DNA of 64,000 bases from NCBI GenBank assembly GCA_019509785.1, contig JAEKLQ010000030.1:18435-82434 (forward strand). The letters run 5' to 3'. The position numbers were made by a program, and so were the translations under genes. The DNA is from Fibrobacterota bacterium (lineage in GTDB: Bacteria > Fibrobacterota > Fibrobacteria > UBA11236). The notes under the pieces were generated by a model. The model saw only the letters and a list, made by a program, of their open reading frames with translations, was not told where the DNA came from and made no database searches. Below are positions 8,428 to 17,996 of this stretch, piece after piece. Within the stretch, counting starts at the first letter, position 1. Each line of letters opens with the position of its first letter.

Positions 8428-9435
8428 ATGCAGACCCTTACCTTGGCCATTCCCGCGTACAATCGGAATCGGGAAACGCGCGAGCTTTTGCAGTCCATCC
8501 TCGATGCCGGCTCCCTGCCAGATGAAGTCATCATCAGCGAAAACTGTTCGCCGGAGAGAAAGCAGCTCGCGGAAACGGCGGAGATCTACGGGAAGAAGTT
8601 CAACGAAGCCGGAGTGAAATTCTCCTACTTCGAAAACGAGAAAAACCTGGGGTACGACGGGAACGCCCGCAGCCTGTTCCGGCGCGCCACCTCGGATTGG
8701 GTCTTGCTCTTCGGGAACGATGATAAGATGCGGAAGCCCGGCGTAACGCCCGTGCGCGAATTCATAGCCGCGAACCCATCGGTACGCTTTTTCACCTGCG
8801 CCCTGGATCAATTCTACGCGGATACGGGTAAGACTTTCCACATCACCAAGCTCTTCAAGCAAGACTCCGTCGAGAAAACGGATTCCTCTTACGTATTCAG
8901 ACTGGCGAGCTTCATCAGCGGCATTACCATCAACCGGAAATGGGCGCTGTCGATGGAAACGGACATCTTCGACGGCGGCCTCTTTTATCAGGTGTACCTG
9001 AGCGCCGTCGCCTTCATCGACGGGGGCTTAGGGTACGTGGCTACCCCGATCGTCGGAGGCAGAAGCGGCAATAGCCCCGACTTCGGGGCGGCGGAATCGG
9101 AAAAGAAATTCCATACGCCGGGCCGGTTCCCCGCGGCTTCGCGGGCCAGGATGTACGCATCGGTCTTGGAGATCACCCGTTACGTGGATTCGAAATACGG
9201 TTCCCAGGTGACGCCGGGCGTCATGGTGGAATTGGACTCCAGGCAGCTTTTCCACGTTTATGAAGAACTGCACCGTTTGCCCAGGGCGGAAATAAAGACG
9301 TTCTTTTCGGAAATGCGCAAACTGGGCATGGGGAAAACCCGGATCCACAAGGTGTTCTATTGCGCGGCGTATTATTTGCATCCCATCGCGCCCGTCCTCT
9401 TCCGCTTGGCGCGGGAAATGCGCAACCGCACGTAA
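8428..9435 (+). CDS. Family 2 glycosyltransferase
   Basis: 335 residues, GT-A fold. The N-terminus LTLAIPAYNRNRETRELLQS is a classic GT2 nucleotide-binding start. VIISENCSPE and the LLFGNDDKM motif (DxD-like metal/UDP site, about residues 98-106) follow. The remainder matches no closely known specificity but has the layout of O-antigen glycosyltransferases acting on NDP-deoxysugars. It sits between a flippase-like protein and the CDP-sugar cassette, which suggests surface polysaccharide synthesis. ATG start at 8428. Confidence 0.85.
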   Translation: MQTLTLAIPAYNRNRETRELLQSILDAGSLPDEVIISENCSPERKQLAETAEIYGKKFNEAGVKFSYFENEKNLGYDGNARSLFRRATSDWVLLFGNDDKMRKPGVTPVREFIAANPSVRFFTCALDQFYADTGKTFHITKLFKQDSVEKTDSSYVFRLASFISGITINRKWALSMETDIFDGGLFYQVYLSAVAFIDGGLGYVATPIVGGRSGNSPDFGAAESEKKFHTPGRFPAASRARMYASVLEITRYVDSKYGSQVTPGVMVELDSRQLFHVYEELHRLPRAEIKTFFSEMRKLGMGKTRIHKVFYCAAYYLHPIAPVLFRLAREMRNRT

Positions 9436-9561
9436 TCGCGGACGCACCGCGCCGGCATCGTAACGCGGCCGGTGGAATGGGAAAAGGAATTCGATTTACC
9501 TACTTTCCCGGGCCTGGTTGCCATTCTCACGGAACCTCAGTTTCAAAACCGGGATGGTTAA

Positions 9562-10329
9562 GTGTTCGACAGCCTCAGGAAAACGGTAAGGCCGCTGACC
9601 AATATCGCGCGGGCGCTCATAGACATGGTCTACGCTCCCGGTCTCTATCATCTGGCGGGCCTTAAGGCGAATGGGATAATCGGCGATCCGAAAGCGGCCT
9701 CCGGCCGCGCCCTCCCGCCAAACCCCCTCGAGACCTTTTTCGATTCCCATCGTTCGGGCCCGGGCGTCTGGAAATGGCGCCACTACTTCGAGGCTTACCA
9801 CACCCACTTTTCCAAATTCCGCGGAGCGCGCCCCAAGATCCTGGAGATCGGCGTCTACAGCGGAGGAAGCCTGGAAATGTGGAAGGAATATTTCGGGGCC
9901 GACTGCGAACTGTTCGGCGTAGACATCAATCCCGACTGCCGCCGATTCGAAAAGAACAATGTCAAAATCAAGATCGCGAACCAGTCCAACCGATCTTTCT
10001 GGCGCAAGTTCCAGGAAGAGGTCGGCGGAGTGGACATCGTGATCGATGACGGCGGCCACCGGCCTCGCCAACAAAGGCCCACTTTCGAGGAGATCATCCG
10101 TTTCATCAAACCGGGCGGGATCTACCTATGCGAGGATATCCACGGGTTGCGGAATCCTTTCGCGGCTTATCTGCGGGGCATCGCCAATACCTTGAACGAT
10201 AACAGTTTCAATTCCGTGCAAGCCCGGGTGAAATCCGTCACCTTTTATCCTTTCATCGCGGTGGTGGAAATCCTGGACGCGCCCCGCAAAGGATTGGTCT
10301 CGGAGAAATCCGGCGACCAGTGGATATAA
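9562..10329 (+). CDS. Class I SAM-dependent methyltransferase, macrocin O-methyltransferase-like
   Basis: 255 residues. The Rossmann core is clear: motif I ILEIGVYSGGSLEMW at about residue 93, acidic ribose-binding residues in LFGVDINPDC, and VDIVIDDGGH followed by FIKPGGIYLCEDI. The IDDGGH-x-x-x-Q pattern resembles the metal-dependent sugar O-methyltransferases of the MycE/cephalosporin-hydroxylase-like group. Its location in a glycan block suggests methylation of a sugar. GTG start at 9562. An in-frame ATG at about 9625 is a possible alternative. Tail-to-tail with the SDR gene. Confidence 0.78.
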   Translation: MFDSLRKTVRPLTNIARALIDMVYAPGLYHLAGLKANGIIGDPKAASGRALPPNPLETFFDSHRSGPGVWKWRHYFEAYHTHFSKFRGARPKILEIGVYSGGSLEMWKEYFGADCELFGVDINPDCRRFEKNNVKIKIANQSNRSFWRKFQEEVGGVDIVIDDGGHRPRQQRPTFEEIIRFIKPGGIYLCEDIHGLRNPFAAYLRGIANTLNDNSFNSVQARVKSVTFYPFIAVVEILDAPRKGLVSEKSGDQWI

Positions 10330-10357
10330 CGGCGGCGTCTTTTCGTCTTCGGTGAGG

Positions 10358-11284
10358 TCAGGGGCTCTTAGGGCTTTTACCCTGGCTCTTCCACCATTCG
10401 ATGGTTTCGGCCAGGCCGGCGTCCACCGTCATCGGCGGTTTCCAACCGACTTCCCGGGTCAAGCGCCGCAGCGAGGGCAAGATTTTCGCGGGACCCGTAT
10501 CCTGAAATGTCCCGAAGCGGACGTCGCCTTGGCGGCCGATGGCTTGGGCGATTTTTTCCGATAGCCCCCGGATCGAGACCGGTTCTCCGGAGCCGATGTT
10601 TATCGCGCCTTGGATCCCGCTGTCGCAAATATGCGCGAAGGCATCCGCGATGACGGCGGCCGGGAGGAAATCCCGTAGTTGGATGCCTTCGCCGCAATCC
10701 AGGCGTTCCCCCCACAGATGGGCCCGGATCAAGGCGGGAACGATGCGGACCGGCGCTTCATGGGGGCCGAACAGGTTGAATATCCGGCCCCAGGCGAATT
10801 CGATTCCCGCCGTTTTCGCGTAAGCGGCTCCGGTCAGGTAAGCGGATGACTTGGCCGCCCCGTACAAGGTGCCCGGCAGGAGGGGATCGGATTCCTCGAA
10901 CGCATCCTTTCCGTTCCAATCATACTCCGCGCAACTCCCCGCGCCCACGAAGCGCTTTCCACCCGCCTCCGCGAACGCTTTCAACAGCGACAGCGTGGCG
11001 GTCAGGCAGTCCAAATTGATCGGGCTGTTCCAGAACCGGCCGGGCTCGGCGTACCAGGCGAAGTGCAGCAAATGCGTAGGACGGACGGATTCCACTACGG
11101 CTTGCGTTTGTCGGACTTCGAAGAGGTTCGCCTGATGCCAGCGGACCTGCCCCGACACGGCATCGGCCGCCGGCTTGCTGGAAAGGGCATGTACCTCGAA
11201 ACCGAGGCGCTGCAACGGAACGAGGCTGTTCCTGCCCAGGAATCCGGATGCGCCCGTCACCAGTATGCGGTTGCCGGAAGACAT
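10358..11284 (-). CDS. NAD(P)-dependent sugar epimerase/reductase (extended SDR)
   Basis: 308 residues, last gene of a four-gene minus-strand cassette. The nucleotide-binding motif ILVTGASGFLGRN is at residues 7-19. The catalytic Tyr-x-x-x-Lys appears as LYGAAKSSAYL after a Ser-rich stretch (GAGSCAEYD). The C-terminus binds the NDP-sugar. It probably reduces or epimerises the 4-keto sugar made by the upstream dehydratase. The next gene ends only 3 bases before its ATG, so the two are translationally linked. Confidence 0.82.
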   Translation of the reverse strand: MSSGNRILVTGASGFLGRNSLVPLQRLGFEVHALSSKPAADAVSGQVRWHQANLFEVRQTQAVVESVRPTHLLHFAWYAEPGRFWNSPINLDCLTATLSLLKAFAEAGGKRFVGAGSCAEYDWNGKDAFEESDPLLPGTLYGAAKSSAYLTGAAYAKTAGIEFAWGRIFNLFGPHEAPVRIVPALIRAHLWGERLDCGEGIQLRDFLPAAVIADAFAHICDSGIQGAINIGSGEPVSIRGLSEKIAQAIGRQGDVRFGTFQDTGPAKILPSLRRLTREVGWKPPMTVDAGLAETIEWWKSQGKSPKSP

Positions 11285-11287
11285 GTT

Positions 11288-11833
11288 TTAACCGGGCGGG
11301 TCCGGAGAGAAAGCGGGGAAGGCCAGATCGCGATCCGAAACGACGGGATGGGAGATGGCGGGCCATTCGATTCCGAAAGCCGGATCATCGAAACGCGCGC
11401 CGCGGGCGGAGGCCGGATCATAAAAAGTGGTCATTTGGTAGGCCAATTCCGTGTTGTCGCGCAGGGTGACGAACCCGTGGGCGAACCCTTCCGGGATGTA
11501 AAGCATAACGCCGTTGTCTTCATCCAGCGTTTCCCCGTGCCATTTAAGGAAGGTGGGGGACTGCGGGCGCAAATCGATCATCACGTCCCATAACGAGCCG
11601 CGCGTGGCGCGAACCAACTTGGTTTCGGCATGCGGAGCGGCTTGCCAATGCAGCCCGCGCAAAGTGCCTCGCGCGCGATTGAAGGAAGTATTGCACTGCA
11701 GGCAGGAGGGATTAAGCCCTCTCTCGGAAAACTCCCGCGCGCAAAAGGTCCGGGCGAAATGGCCGCGCGCATCGGCTTTCTTTTCCAGCTTTATCCGGAA
11801 CGCGCCGGGCAGAGGCAATTCCTCGAAGATCAT
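11288..11833 (-). CDS. dTDP-4-dehydrorhamnose 3,5-epimerase-like protein
   Basis: 181 residues, cupin fold, RfbC/RmlC family length. The N-terminus runs through KADARGHFARTF. The catalytic His/Asp region is FNRARGTLRGLHWQ with later WDVMIDLR, and YIPEGFAHGFVTL closes the active site. In this setting, between a CDP-glucose 4,6-dehydratase and an SDR, the likely substrate is a CDP-4-keto-6-deoxy-glucose rather than the dTDP sugar. This is an inference from neighbours, since no dTDP-sugar genes are nearby. Confidence 0.82.
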   Translation of the reverse strand: MIFEELPLPGAFRIKLEKKADARGHFARTFCAREFSERGLNPSCLQCNTSFNRARGTLRGLHWQAAPHAETKLVRATRGSLWDVMIDLRPQSPTFLKWHGETLDEDNGVMLYIPEGFAHGFVTLRDNTELAYQMTTFYDPASARGARFDDPAFGIEWPAISHPVVSDRDLAFPAFSPDPPG

Positions 11834-11896
11834 TTTCCGGCGCCGCGGAAGTTCGGCAAGGGGAATCGGCGTACGGGCATGCGGCTCATGGGCTCC

Positions 11897-12988
11897 CTAT
11901 TCCGGATTCCCGAGGGATGGGAGCGTTTGATAGCGCCCGATTTGATCCAAGGTAAGGGCCCGGAGATCGGCTCCGCGCTGCCAGCCCTGATACCAGTCGC
12001 AAGTCCATTGCAACATTTCCCCGAACCTGAGCCGGGGGCCCCAGGACAAGGCCTTTTTCGCCAGGCCGCTGTCAAGACGCAACACGCCGGCCTCGTGAGG
12101 CTGAAGGGCGTTTTCCAATTCCCAGGAAGCGCCGATCGACTTGCAAATGGCATCGGCGACGTCGCCCACCGGCCGCACATCGCTTTCCAGCGGGCCGAAA
12201 TTGAAGGCCCGGGAAAAATCGGCGGCATTCCCGTGCAAACGTTCCGCCAATAGCAGGTAGCCCGACAGGGATTCCAGGACATGCTGCCAGGGCCGCACGG
12301 CCTGGGGATAACGAAGCTTGGCCTTCCTGTCGGAAATCCGCGCGCGCACCAAATCCGGAATCAGGCGATCCGCGGAAAAGTCCCCTCCGCCGATCACGTT
12401 TCCGGCGCGCGCGGTCGCTAGGCCGGTTTTGGATCCGGAGTCCGCGCTGAAAAAGCTGCGCCGCCACGAAGCGCACAAGATCTCGCAGGCCGCCTTGCTG
12501 CTCGAATAGGGATCGTAACCGCCCAACGGATCCCCTTCCGGGAAGGGCATTCCGCGCTCGGCATTTTCATAAACCTTGTCGGTGGTTACGACTACGATAG
12601 CCCGTACCGAATCGCAGGCCCGGCAGGCTTGGAGCAGTTCCAAGGTGCCCATGATATTGACGCGCCACGTCTCTTGCGGAATCCGATAGGACTCGCGCAC
12701 CAATGGCTGGGCGGCCAAATGGAAAACGATTTCGGGACGCGAGCCCTCCATGGTCTGGCGGAGCCGTTCGGGATCCGCGATGTCGCCGCGCATGTCGCGG
12801 CAGTCCGCGGCGACCCCGGCGAGGGTGAAGAGGTTGGGATCGGTGGAGAGCCGGGGGGCCGAGTAGCCGGTGACCTCGGCGCCCAGGGAGCGGAGCCACA
12901 GGGTAAGCCATGAACCCTTGAAGCCGGTATGGCCCGTGAGCAAGACGCGACGTCCGCCCCAGAAGGCAGGGTTCACCAGGTCTTCCAC
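11897..12988 (-). CDS. rfbG: CDP-glucose 4,6-dehydratase
   Basis: 363 residues, extended SDR. It converts CDP-glucose to CDP-4-keto-6-deoxyglucose. The NAD motif [18 protein letters not shown] (about residues 15-32) is the typical RfbG variant with the HTGFKGSW signature. The catalytic Tyr/Lys is in [12 protein letters not shown], preceded by [11 protein letters not shown]. The GTG start at 12988 lies inside the end of rfbF (16-base overlap), showing tight coupling in the cassette. Confidence 0.92.
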   Translation of the reverse strand: MEDLVNPAFWGGRRVLLTGHTGFKGSWLTLWLRSLGAEVTGYSAPRLSTDPNLFTLAGVAADCRDMRGDIADPERLRQTMEGSRPEIVFHLAAQPLVRESYRIPQETWRVNIMGTLELLQACRACDSVRAIVVVTTDKVYENAERGMPFPEGDPLGGYDPYSSSKAACEILCASWRRSFFSADSGSKTGLATARAGNVIGGGDFSADRLIPDLVRARISDRKAKLRYPQAVRPWQHVLESLSGYLLLAERLHGNAADFSRAFNFGPLESDVRPVGDVADAICKSIGASWELENALQPHEAGVLRLDSGLAKKALSWGPRLRFGEMLQWTCDWYQGWQRGADLRALTLDQIGRYQTLPSLGNPE

Positions 12989-13740
12989 GGAGCTTTGCCG
13001 CGGGCCCAGAGCTCTTCCAATAAATGCTTATCGCGCAAGGTATCCATCGGTTGCCAAAAGCCCCCGTGCCGGAAAGCCTGGAGCTGGCCTTCCAAGGCGA
13101 GTTTCTCCAAGGGCTGCTTTTCGAAAATGGTATCGTCACCCGGAATGACGTCGATCACGGAGGGCTCGAGGACGAAGAAGCCTCCGTTGATATACGCGCC
13201 TTCGCCGGTGGGCTTCTCGTGGAAACGGGTTACCGTGTCGGCCGCGAGATCGATGGCGCCGAAACGCCCCGGCGGCTGCACGGCCGTCAAGGTGGCCTTG
13301 CGCCCGTGGGCCTTGTGGAAGGCGACCAGCGCCTTCAGGTTCACGTCGCAAACGCCGTCCCCGTAAGTAAAGCAGAACGTCTCGTTATCCAGATGTTCGC
13401 GAACGCGCTTGAGGCGGCCGCCGGTCATGGTGCTCTCGCCCGTATCCACCACGGTCACCTTCCAGGATTCCGCGTTGCTCTGATGGACCTTCATGGAGCC
13501 CGTAGCGAGATCGAAAGTGACGTCGCAACGGTGCATGAAATAATTGGCGAAATATTCCTTGATGACGTAACCCTTGTAGCCGCAGCAAATGATGAAATCG
13601 GTATGCCCCGCTTCGGCGTAACCTTTCATGATGTGCCATAGGATGGGGCGGCCGCCCACCTCGACCATCGGTTTCGGCTTGAGATGCGTTTCCTCGCTGA
13701 TACGGGTGCCGAAACCTCCGGCCAGGATTACAACCTTCAT
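12973..13740 (-). CDS. rfbF: Glucose-1-phosphate cytidylyltransferase
   Basis: 255 residues, first gene of the cassette. It makes CDP-glucose from CTP and glucose-1-phosphate. The N-terminal nucleotide-binding loop [13 protein letters not shown] and [10 protein letters not shown] are diagnostic. [10 protein letters not shown] carries the metal-binding Asp, and the sugar-binding segment AINGGF-like [11 protein letters not shown] follows. The start is the ATG at 13740 because sequence from there matches the family end to end. It is divergent from rlmN across 90 bases. Confidence 0.93.
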   Translation of the reverse strand: MKVVILAGGFGTRISEETHLKPKPMVEVGGRPILWHIMKGYAEAGHTDFIICCGYKGYVIKEYFANYFMHRCDVTFDLATGSMKVHQSNAESWKVTVVDTGESTMTGGRLKRVREHLDNETFCFTYGDGVCDVNLKALVAFHKAHGRKATLTAVQPPGRFGAIDLAADTVTRFHEKPTGEGAYINGGFFVLEPSVIDVIPGDDTIFEKQPLEKLALEGQLQAFRHGGFWQPMDTLRDKHLLEELWARGKAPWKTW

Positions 13741-13830
13741 GGAAAGAGCATAGGTATTTTGAGGCGACTTTTCCATACCGCCGCGCCTGTCGATCCGGAC
13801 GCCCGGGGGGAAATTAGGTAGATCCATTCC

Positions 13831-14919
13831 ATGCCTCTCACCGGCCCGGACGATATCCTGCTTTACGACTACGACGGCCTGGTGGCCGATTTCGCGCGCC
13901 GGTTCGGCAAAGGCGAATACCATTCCGGCGCATTGTTCCGCGCCCTCTACCGCCGCGCCGAAGATGATCCGGCTGCGTTACCCGAATTCTCCGCCAATCC
14001 GTCCCTGGCCTCCGCCGTCTCCAAGGCGTTCGGCTACCGCCTCCCGGAAATCTCTGGTCGCAGCGGCGACGGGGATACCTACAAGTTCCTCCTCAAGCTG
14101 CGGGACGGCTACGAGAGCGAATCCGTCGTCATCCCCATGAAGCAATACAAGTCCTTGTGCGTTTCGTCGCAAGTGGGATGCAAAATGGGTTGCACCTTCT
14201 GCGAGACCGCGCAGATGGGCTACCTGCGCAGCCTGGACGCGGGCGAGATCGTGGCCCAGGTAATGGTCGCGCGCCACGTGCTCAAGGAGCCCATCGAGAA
14301 CGTCGTCTTCATGGGCATGGGCGAACCCATGGATAACCTGGACAACGTGCTCCAGGCCGTGCGCATCCTTTCCGATCAGCGCGGGCTGAACATCGGGCAA
14401 TCCTCCATCACCATTTCCACCGTCGGCCACGTGGACGGCATCCGCCGCCTGGCGGAGCTGGCCCGCAAGCCGCCCCCCGAGGGCTTTTCCCGCCTGCGCC
14501 TGGCGGTGAGCCTCAACGCACCCAACGACGCGGTGCGCTCGCGCATCATGCCCATCAACCGCCAATGGCCTCTGTCCGAATTGAAAGCCGCCCTGGCGGA
14601 TTTCCCCTTGCATCGCCGCGGGGATTTCCTCTTCATGGAATACGTTCTCATCGCCGGGGTTAACGATACCCGGGAGCATGCCCGGGAGGTGGCGGAATAC
14701 CTGCGAGGGCTCAAGGCCTGCGTGAATCTCATTCCCTACAATCCCCGGCGGGACTCGCCTTTCGCGCGGCCGGAGCGCGAAGCGACCGCGAACTTCTTCC
14801 ATTGGCTGATGGAGGCGGGCCAGTACTGCCGGGTGCGCGGCACCAAGGGCAAGGACGCGATGGCGGCCTGCGGGCAGTTGGGGAACCGGGAGCTGAAGCG
14901 CTCCCGCAAGACCGCTTGA
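13831..14919 (+). CDS. rlmN: Dual-specificity 23S rRNA/tRNA adenine C2-methyltransferase RlmN
   Basis: 362 residues, radical SAM enzyme methylating A2503 of 23S rRNA and A37 of some tRNAs. The iron-sulfur cluster cysteines are C117-x3-C121-x2-C124 in [11 protein letters not shown]. The SAM-binding GMGEPMDN and the [13 protein letters not shown] strand are conserved, as is the late catalytic Cys near DAMAACGQL. The post-cluster sequence [11 protein letters not shown] differs slightly from the commonest RlmN wording. Family membership is still clear. The ferritin-like gene follows after 8 bases. Confidence 0.92.
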   Translation: MPLTGPDDILLYDYDGLVADFARRFGKGEYHSGALFRALYRRAEDDPAALPEFSANPSLASAVSKAFGYRLPEISGRSGDGDTYKFLLKLRDGYESESVVIPMKQYKSLCVSSQVGCKMGCTFCETAQMGYLRSLDAGEIVAQVMVARHVLKEPIENVVFMGMGEPMDNLDNVLQAVRILSDQRGLNIGQSSITISTVGHVDGIRRLAELARKPPPEGFSRLRLAVSLNAPNDAVRSRIMPINRQWPLSELKAALADFPLHRRGDFLFMEYVLIAGVNDTREHAREVAEYLRGLKACVNLIPYNPRRDSPFARPEREATANFFHWLMEAGQYCRVRGTKGKDAMAACGQLGNRELKRSRKTA

Positions 14920-14927
14920 CCTCCGCC

Positions 14928-15470
14928 ATGGGCGCTTTCCATGATCTTGCGCGGTTGGCCTATTCCGCCGAACGCGCGGCCGCCTACGCCTACCAAGGCC
15001 ACGCGGCCAGCGTACGCGACGCCTTCGAGAAAAGCGATCTCCTGCGCATCGAAAAGGAGGAGTGGCTGCACCGGGAACAGCTCGGCCGCATACTAGGCAA
15101 GCTCGGCGCGCGTCCGTCCCCGTGGTTGGAGATCAAGTACGCTTTTATCGGTAAGGCCATCGGTTTGTCCTGCCATATGATCGGAAGGTTCATGCCGATG
15201 TATTTCGCGGGCCGCCTGGAAAGCGGAAACGTGATGGAATACGTGGAGATGGAAATCCTGGCGCGCGAACACGGCATGGAGGATGAGCTGGAGTGCATCC
15301 GTGAAATGGCGCGGGTGGAGAAGACCCATGAGGTTTTCTTCCTGGAGAAGGCCCAGGAGCACTGGGCCATGGGCCTTTTCGAAAAGCTGTTCGGCTGGGG
15401 CCGCGACCGCAGCTATAACGTGCTCAGCTATGAACCGTTCGTAACCTCGAAGGAAAAGATCAGGACCTGA
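14928..15470 (+). CDS. Ferritin-like diiron protein, COQ7-like
   Basis: 180 residues, mostly helical. Putative iron ligands are spaced as in ferritin-like diiron proteins: Glu15 in AERAAAYAYQGH, Glu45-x2-His48 in EEWLH, a Glu in EYVEMEILAREHG, and a second ExxH in VEKTHE. The two ExxH motifs and length resemble demethoxyubiquinone hydroxylase (COQ7) and rubrerythrin-like proteins. Substrate is unknown. The ATG at 14928 lies just after rlmN, so the two probably share a transcript. A UbiA-type gene elsewhere in the window is compatible with a quinone-related role but does not prove it. Confidence 0.65.
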   Translation: MGAFHDLARLAYSAERAAAYAYQGHAASVRDAFEKSDLLRIEKEEWLHREQLGRILGKLGARPSPWLEIKYAFIGKAIGLSCHMIGRFMPMYFAGRLESGNVMEYVEMEILAREHGMEDELECIREMARVEKTHEVFFLEKAQEHWAMGLFEKLFGWGRDRSYNVLSYEPFVTSKEKIRT

Positions 15471-15508
15471 GGATCGGCTTGGTCCCTGGCTTATCGGCGG
15501 ATAGGCGC

Positions 15509-16390
15509 CTAGCCCGCTTCGGGAACCGGCTTACGCGCTTTCAGCCATACGAACAGGCCGATGGCGAATACCATCATGGCCGCGCAAAGCTCCTGGCCGC
15601 GGGAGAACCGCCCCAAGAGGACGAAGCCGAGCTGGCGATCCGGTTCGCGGAAGAATTCGATGAAGAAGCGCACGAAGCCGTAGAGGAAGATGTATGCGGG
15701 GAACATTGATCCCTTAGGCGATTTCAGGCGGCGTAGGAAGAGCAAAACCAGGAAGATGAAGAAGCCCTCGAAGAAGGCCTCGTACAATTGGGACGGATGC
15801 CGCAGCAGATCGGGATCGGGGGAGAGCGGGAAGTACATGCCGATGGGCCGGTCGGTCACCCGGCCCCAGAGTTCGCCGTTGATGAAATTCCCTAAGCGAC
15901 CGAAGACGTATCCGAGGGGGGCGATCGGGAAGAACAGATCGCAAAGGTTCCAGAAGTCGGCGGGCCGCCCGTCGGCCGTCTTATGCTTGCGGCAGAACAG
16001 GTATCCGCCCACGATGGCGCCGGTCACGCCGCCATGATAGGACATGCCGGAGATGCCCGTGAAATGAAACCCGCCATGGAAGCTGAAGGGGATGATGACT
16101 TCGAAGGGATGGGCCGCGTAATACTTGAGGTTATAGAAGAGGACATAGCCCAGCCGCCCGCCCGCCAGCACGCCGATGAAAGAATAGGTCAGCAGGTTCT
16201 TGAGGAACTCCACGTCGTAGCGATGGAAGCGTTCTTCGTTACGGCAGCGGGAACGGGCGAGGAAGTAGGTTACGGTGAAGGCCACCAGGTACATGAGGCC
16301 GTACCATTGGATGCGCAAAGGCCCGAGGTGGAGGAGAACGGGGTCCAGGTGGGAAGGGAGATGCTGCCACCAATAGAGGAATCCGCCCAT
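15509..16390 (-). CDS. lgt: Prolipoprotein diacylglyceryl transferase
   Basis: 293 residues, seven-helix inner-membrane enzyme. It transfers diacylglycerol from phosphatidylglycerol to the lipobox Cys of prelipoproteins, the first step of lipoprotein maturation. Signature GRLGNFINGELWGR is present, as are the early HLGPLRIQWYGLMYL and the SYHGGVTGA segment. Many lipoprotein candidates occur in this window (for example 44707-46398, 49358-50575, 61583-61969, 62944-63405). ATG start at 16390, single gene. Confidence 0.94.
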   Translation of the reverse strand: MGGFLYWWQHLPSHLDPVLLHLGPLRIQWYGLMYLVAFTVTYFLARSRCRNEERFHRYDVEFLKNLLTYSFIGVLAGGRLGYVLFYNLKYYAAHPFEVIIPFSFHGGFHFTGISGMSYHGGVTGAIVGGYLFCRKHKTADGRPADFWNLCDLFFPIAPLGYVFGRLGNFINGELWGRVTDRPIGMYFPLSPDPDLLRHPSQLYEAFFEGFFIFLVLLFLRRLKSPKGSMFPAYIFLYGFVRFFIEFFREPDRQLGFVLLGRFSRGQELCAAMMVFAIGLFVWLKARKPVPEAG

Positions 16391-16474
16391 GCTTGCCTTC
16401 CAAGCCCCTTATGCGATGGGGCTCCTTCGTTTTCGATCCGACCGAAAGTAGAAAAATTCCTAGCTTAGCCTCCC

Positions 16475-17362
16475 ATGCCGGGCCCCCATAAGGACGCCAT
16501 CACCGCCGCCGTCCGCGGCGTGCAGGAACGGATCTCCGCCTTCCTTTCCGGCGAAGACAAATCCTTCCGCGAGGACGCGTGGACCTACGCGTCGGGCCTT
16601 GGGGGCGGAGTCACGCGCACCTGGGAAGACGGGCCTTTGCTGGAGAAGGGAGGCGTGGGCTTCTCCGCCATCACCGGTTCCTCCTTGCCGCCCGCGGCGG
16701 CCACCCAATTCAGGATCGCGCCCGGCACGCCTTTCTACGCCACCGGCGTCAGCCTGGTCATGCACCCCCGTAACCCGCATGTTCCCACCATCCACATGAA
16801 CGTCCGCTACTTCGAGGCGGGCGACGTGTGGTGGTTCGGCGGCGGGGTGGACGTGACCCCGTATTATCCGGTGGAGGCGCAGGTGATCGGTTTCCATCGC
16901 GCCCTCCGGGACCTGTGCCTGCGCCATGGCCGGGATTACCTGGCTTGGAAGGATGCCTGCGACGCGTACTTCTTCCTCAAGCATCGCGGCGAGCCGCGCG
17001 GCGTGGGCGGCCTGTTCTTCGATCATCTGCGCGAGGACAAGGAGAAGGATTTCGCCTGGGCCGAAGCGCTCGGGCTGGCCTTCCCTGATCTTTATCGGCC
17101 CTTTCTGACCGGAAGGGACATGGCCGTCAGCGAGCGGGAGCGGGACTTCCAATTGTACCGCCGCGGGCGTTACGTGGAATTCAACCTGCTCTGGGACCGC
17201 GGCACCCTGTTCGGATTGCAATCCGGCGGGCGCACCGAATCCATCCTCCTGTCCATGCCCCCCTTGGCCAAATGGACCTACGGCTGGACGCCCGAGCCCG
17301 GCAGCCCGGAAGCGCGCCTGACCGAGCATTTCCTGAAGCCCCAGCCTTGGGCGGACCTGTAG
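16475..17362 (+). CDS. hemF: Oxygen-dependent coproporphyrinogen III oxidase
   Basis: 295 residues, full length. It decarboxylates coproporphyrinogen III to protoporphyrinogen IX using O2, in heme synthesis. Diagnostic stretches are GVGFSAITGSSLPP, PFYATGVSLVMHPRNP, HMNVRYFE, WWFGGGVDVTPYY and GRYVEFNLLWDRGT. It requires molecular oxygen, so the organism probably lives at least partly aerobically. Divergent from lgt. Confidence 0.95.
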   Translation: MPGPHKDAITAAVRGVQERISAFLSGEDKSFREDAWTYASGLGGGVTRTWEDGPLLEKGGVGFSAITGSSLPPAAATQFRIAPGTPFYATGVSLVMHPRNPHVPTIHMNVRYFEAGDVWWFGGGVDVTPYYPVEAQVIGFHRALRDLCLRHGRDYLAWKDACDAYFFLKHRGEPRGVGGLFFDHLREDKEKDFAWAEALGLAFPDLYRPFLTGRDMAVSERERDFQLYRRGRYVEFNLLWDRGTLFGLQSGGRTESILLSMPPLAKWTYGWTPEPGSPEARLTEHFLKPQPWADL

Positions 17363-17491
17363 CGGGTGGTCTTGCGGGCCGCGGCGGTTCGCGGTAAGCG
17401 CCGATTTCCCGGACCGGATCCCGGTTGCCCATCCGGCCCCAAGTCGATATATTCAGGGCCTCAGTGCCCCGGACCCTAAGAGGAGAAAAGC

Positions 17492-17986
17492 ATGACCTGT
17501 TCCCGTGGTATGGCCTTCGCCGCCCTTTTGTGCCTCGCCCCCGTCCTCGCGTCCGCCGCTCCCAAATGGGACGTAGGGCTACGGGCGGACATCTTCGATG
17601 ACAACTACAAGCTCGGCGTGGGCGGGGAGTTGGGGGTTATCGGCTCCGCCAACGACGATTGGGACTTCGGCTTGCACCTGAACTACAACCATTTCGCCCC
17701 CCAAACCGACGGCTGGAAAGCCGCCGAGGAGTTCGGGGGCTACGTAGCCGCCTACTGGAAGCCGAAAATAGACCAGGCTTTCTGGTTACGCCTGGGGCCG
17801 CACGCGGGTTACTCCCACGTCGTGAACCATTACGTGGATCTGGGCGGGGATGCCATGGCCGTTTTCAAGGCGACCCCAACCCTCGATTTCTACGCCGTGG
17901 TGGTGCCTTCGTTCTTCATAGGCAAGAACGCCCAAGCCATGACGCGCATCGGGCTGGGGCTCGAATTCCACGCCGTGGGGCCTTAA
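17492..17986 (+). CDS. Small putative outer-membrane beta-barrel protein
   Basis: 164 residues, no named family recognised. A signal peptide (hydrophobic residues ~8-22, AxA-like LASAA) precedes alternating hydrophobic/aromatic strands such as WDFGLHLNYNHF, FWLRLGPHAGYSHV and TRIGLGLEFHAVG. This pattern, ending near an aromatic/hydrophobic strand, suits an 8-stranded barrel. GAGGAGAAAAGC precedes the ATG. The Nudix gene starts 10 bases after the stop, so it probably heads a four-gene run to 20748. Confidence 0.6.
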   Translation: MTCSRGMAFAALLCLAPVLASAAPKWDVGLRADIFDDNYKLGVGGELGVIGSANDDWDFGLHLNYNHFAPQTDGWKAAEEFGGYVAAYWKPKIDQAFWLRLGPHAGYSHVVNHYVDLGGDAMAVFKATPTLDFYAVVVPSFFIGKNAQAMTRIGLGLEFHAVGP

Positions 17987-17996
17987 TCATCCGATC

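Noticed and set aside
10358..13740. dTDP-rhamnose operon
   Set aside because: The first enzyme is a cytidylyltransferase and the second a CDP-glucose dehydratase by signature; RmlA, RmlB and RmlD are missing.
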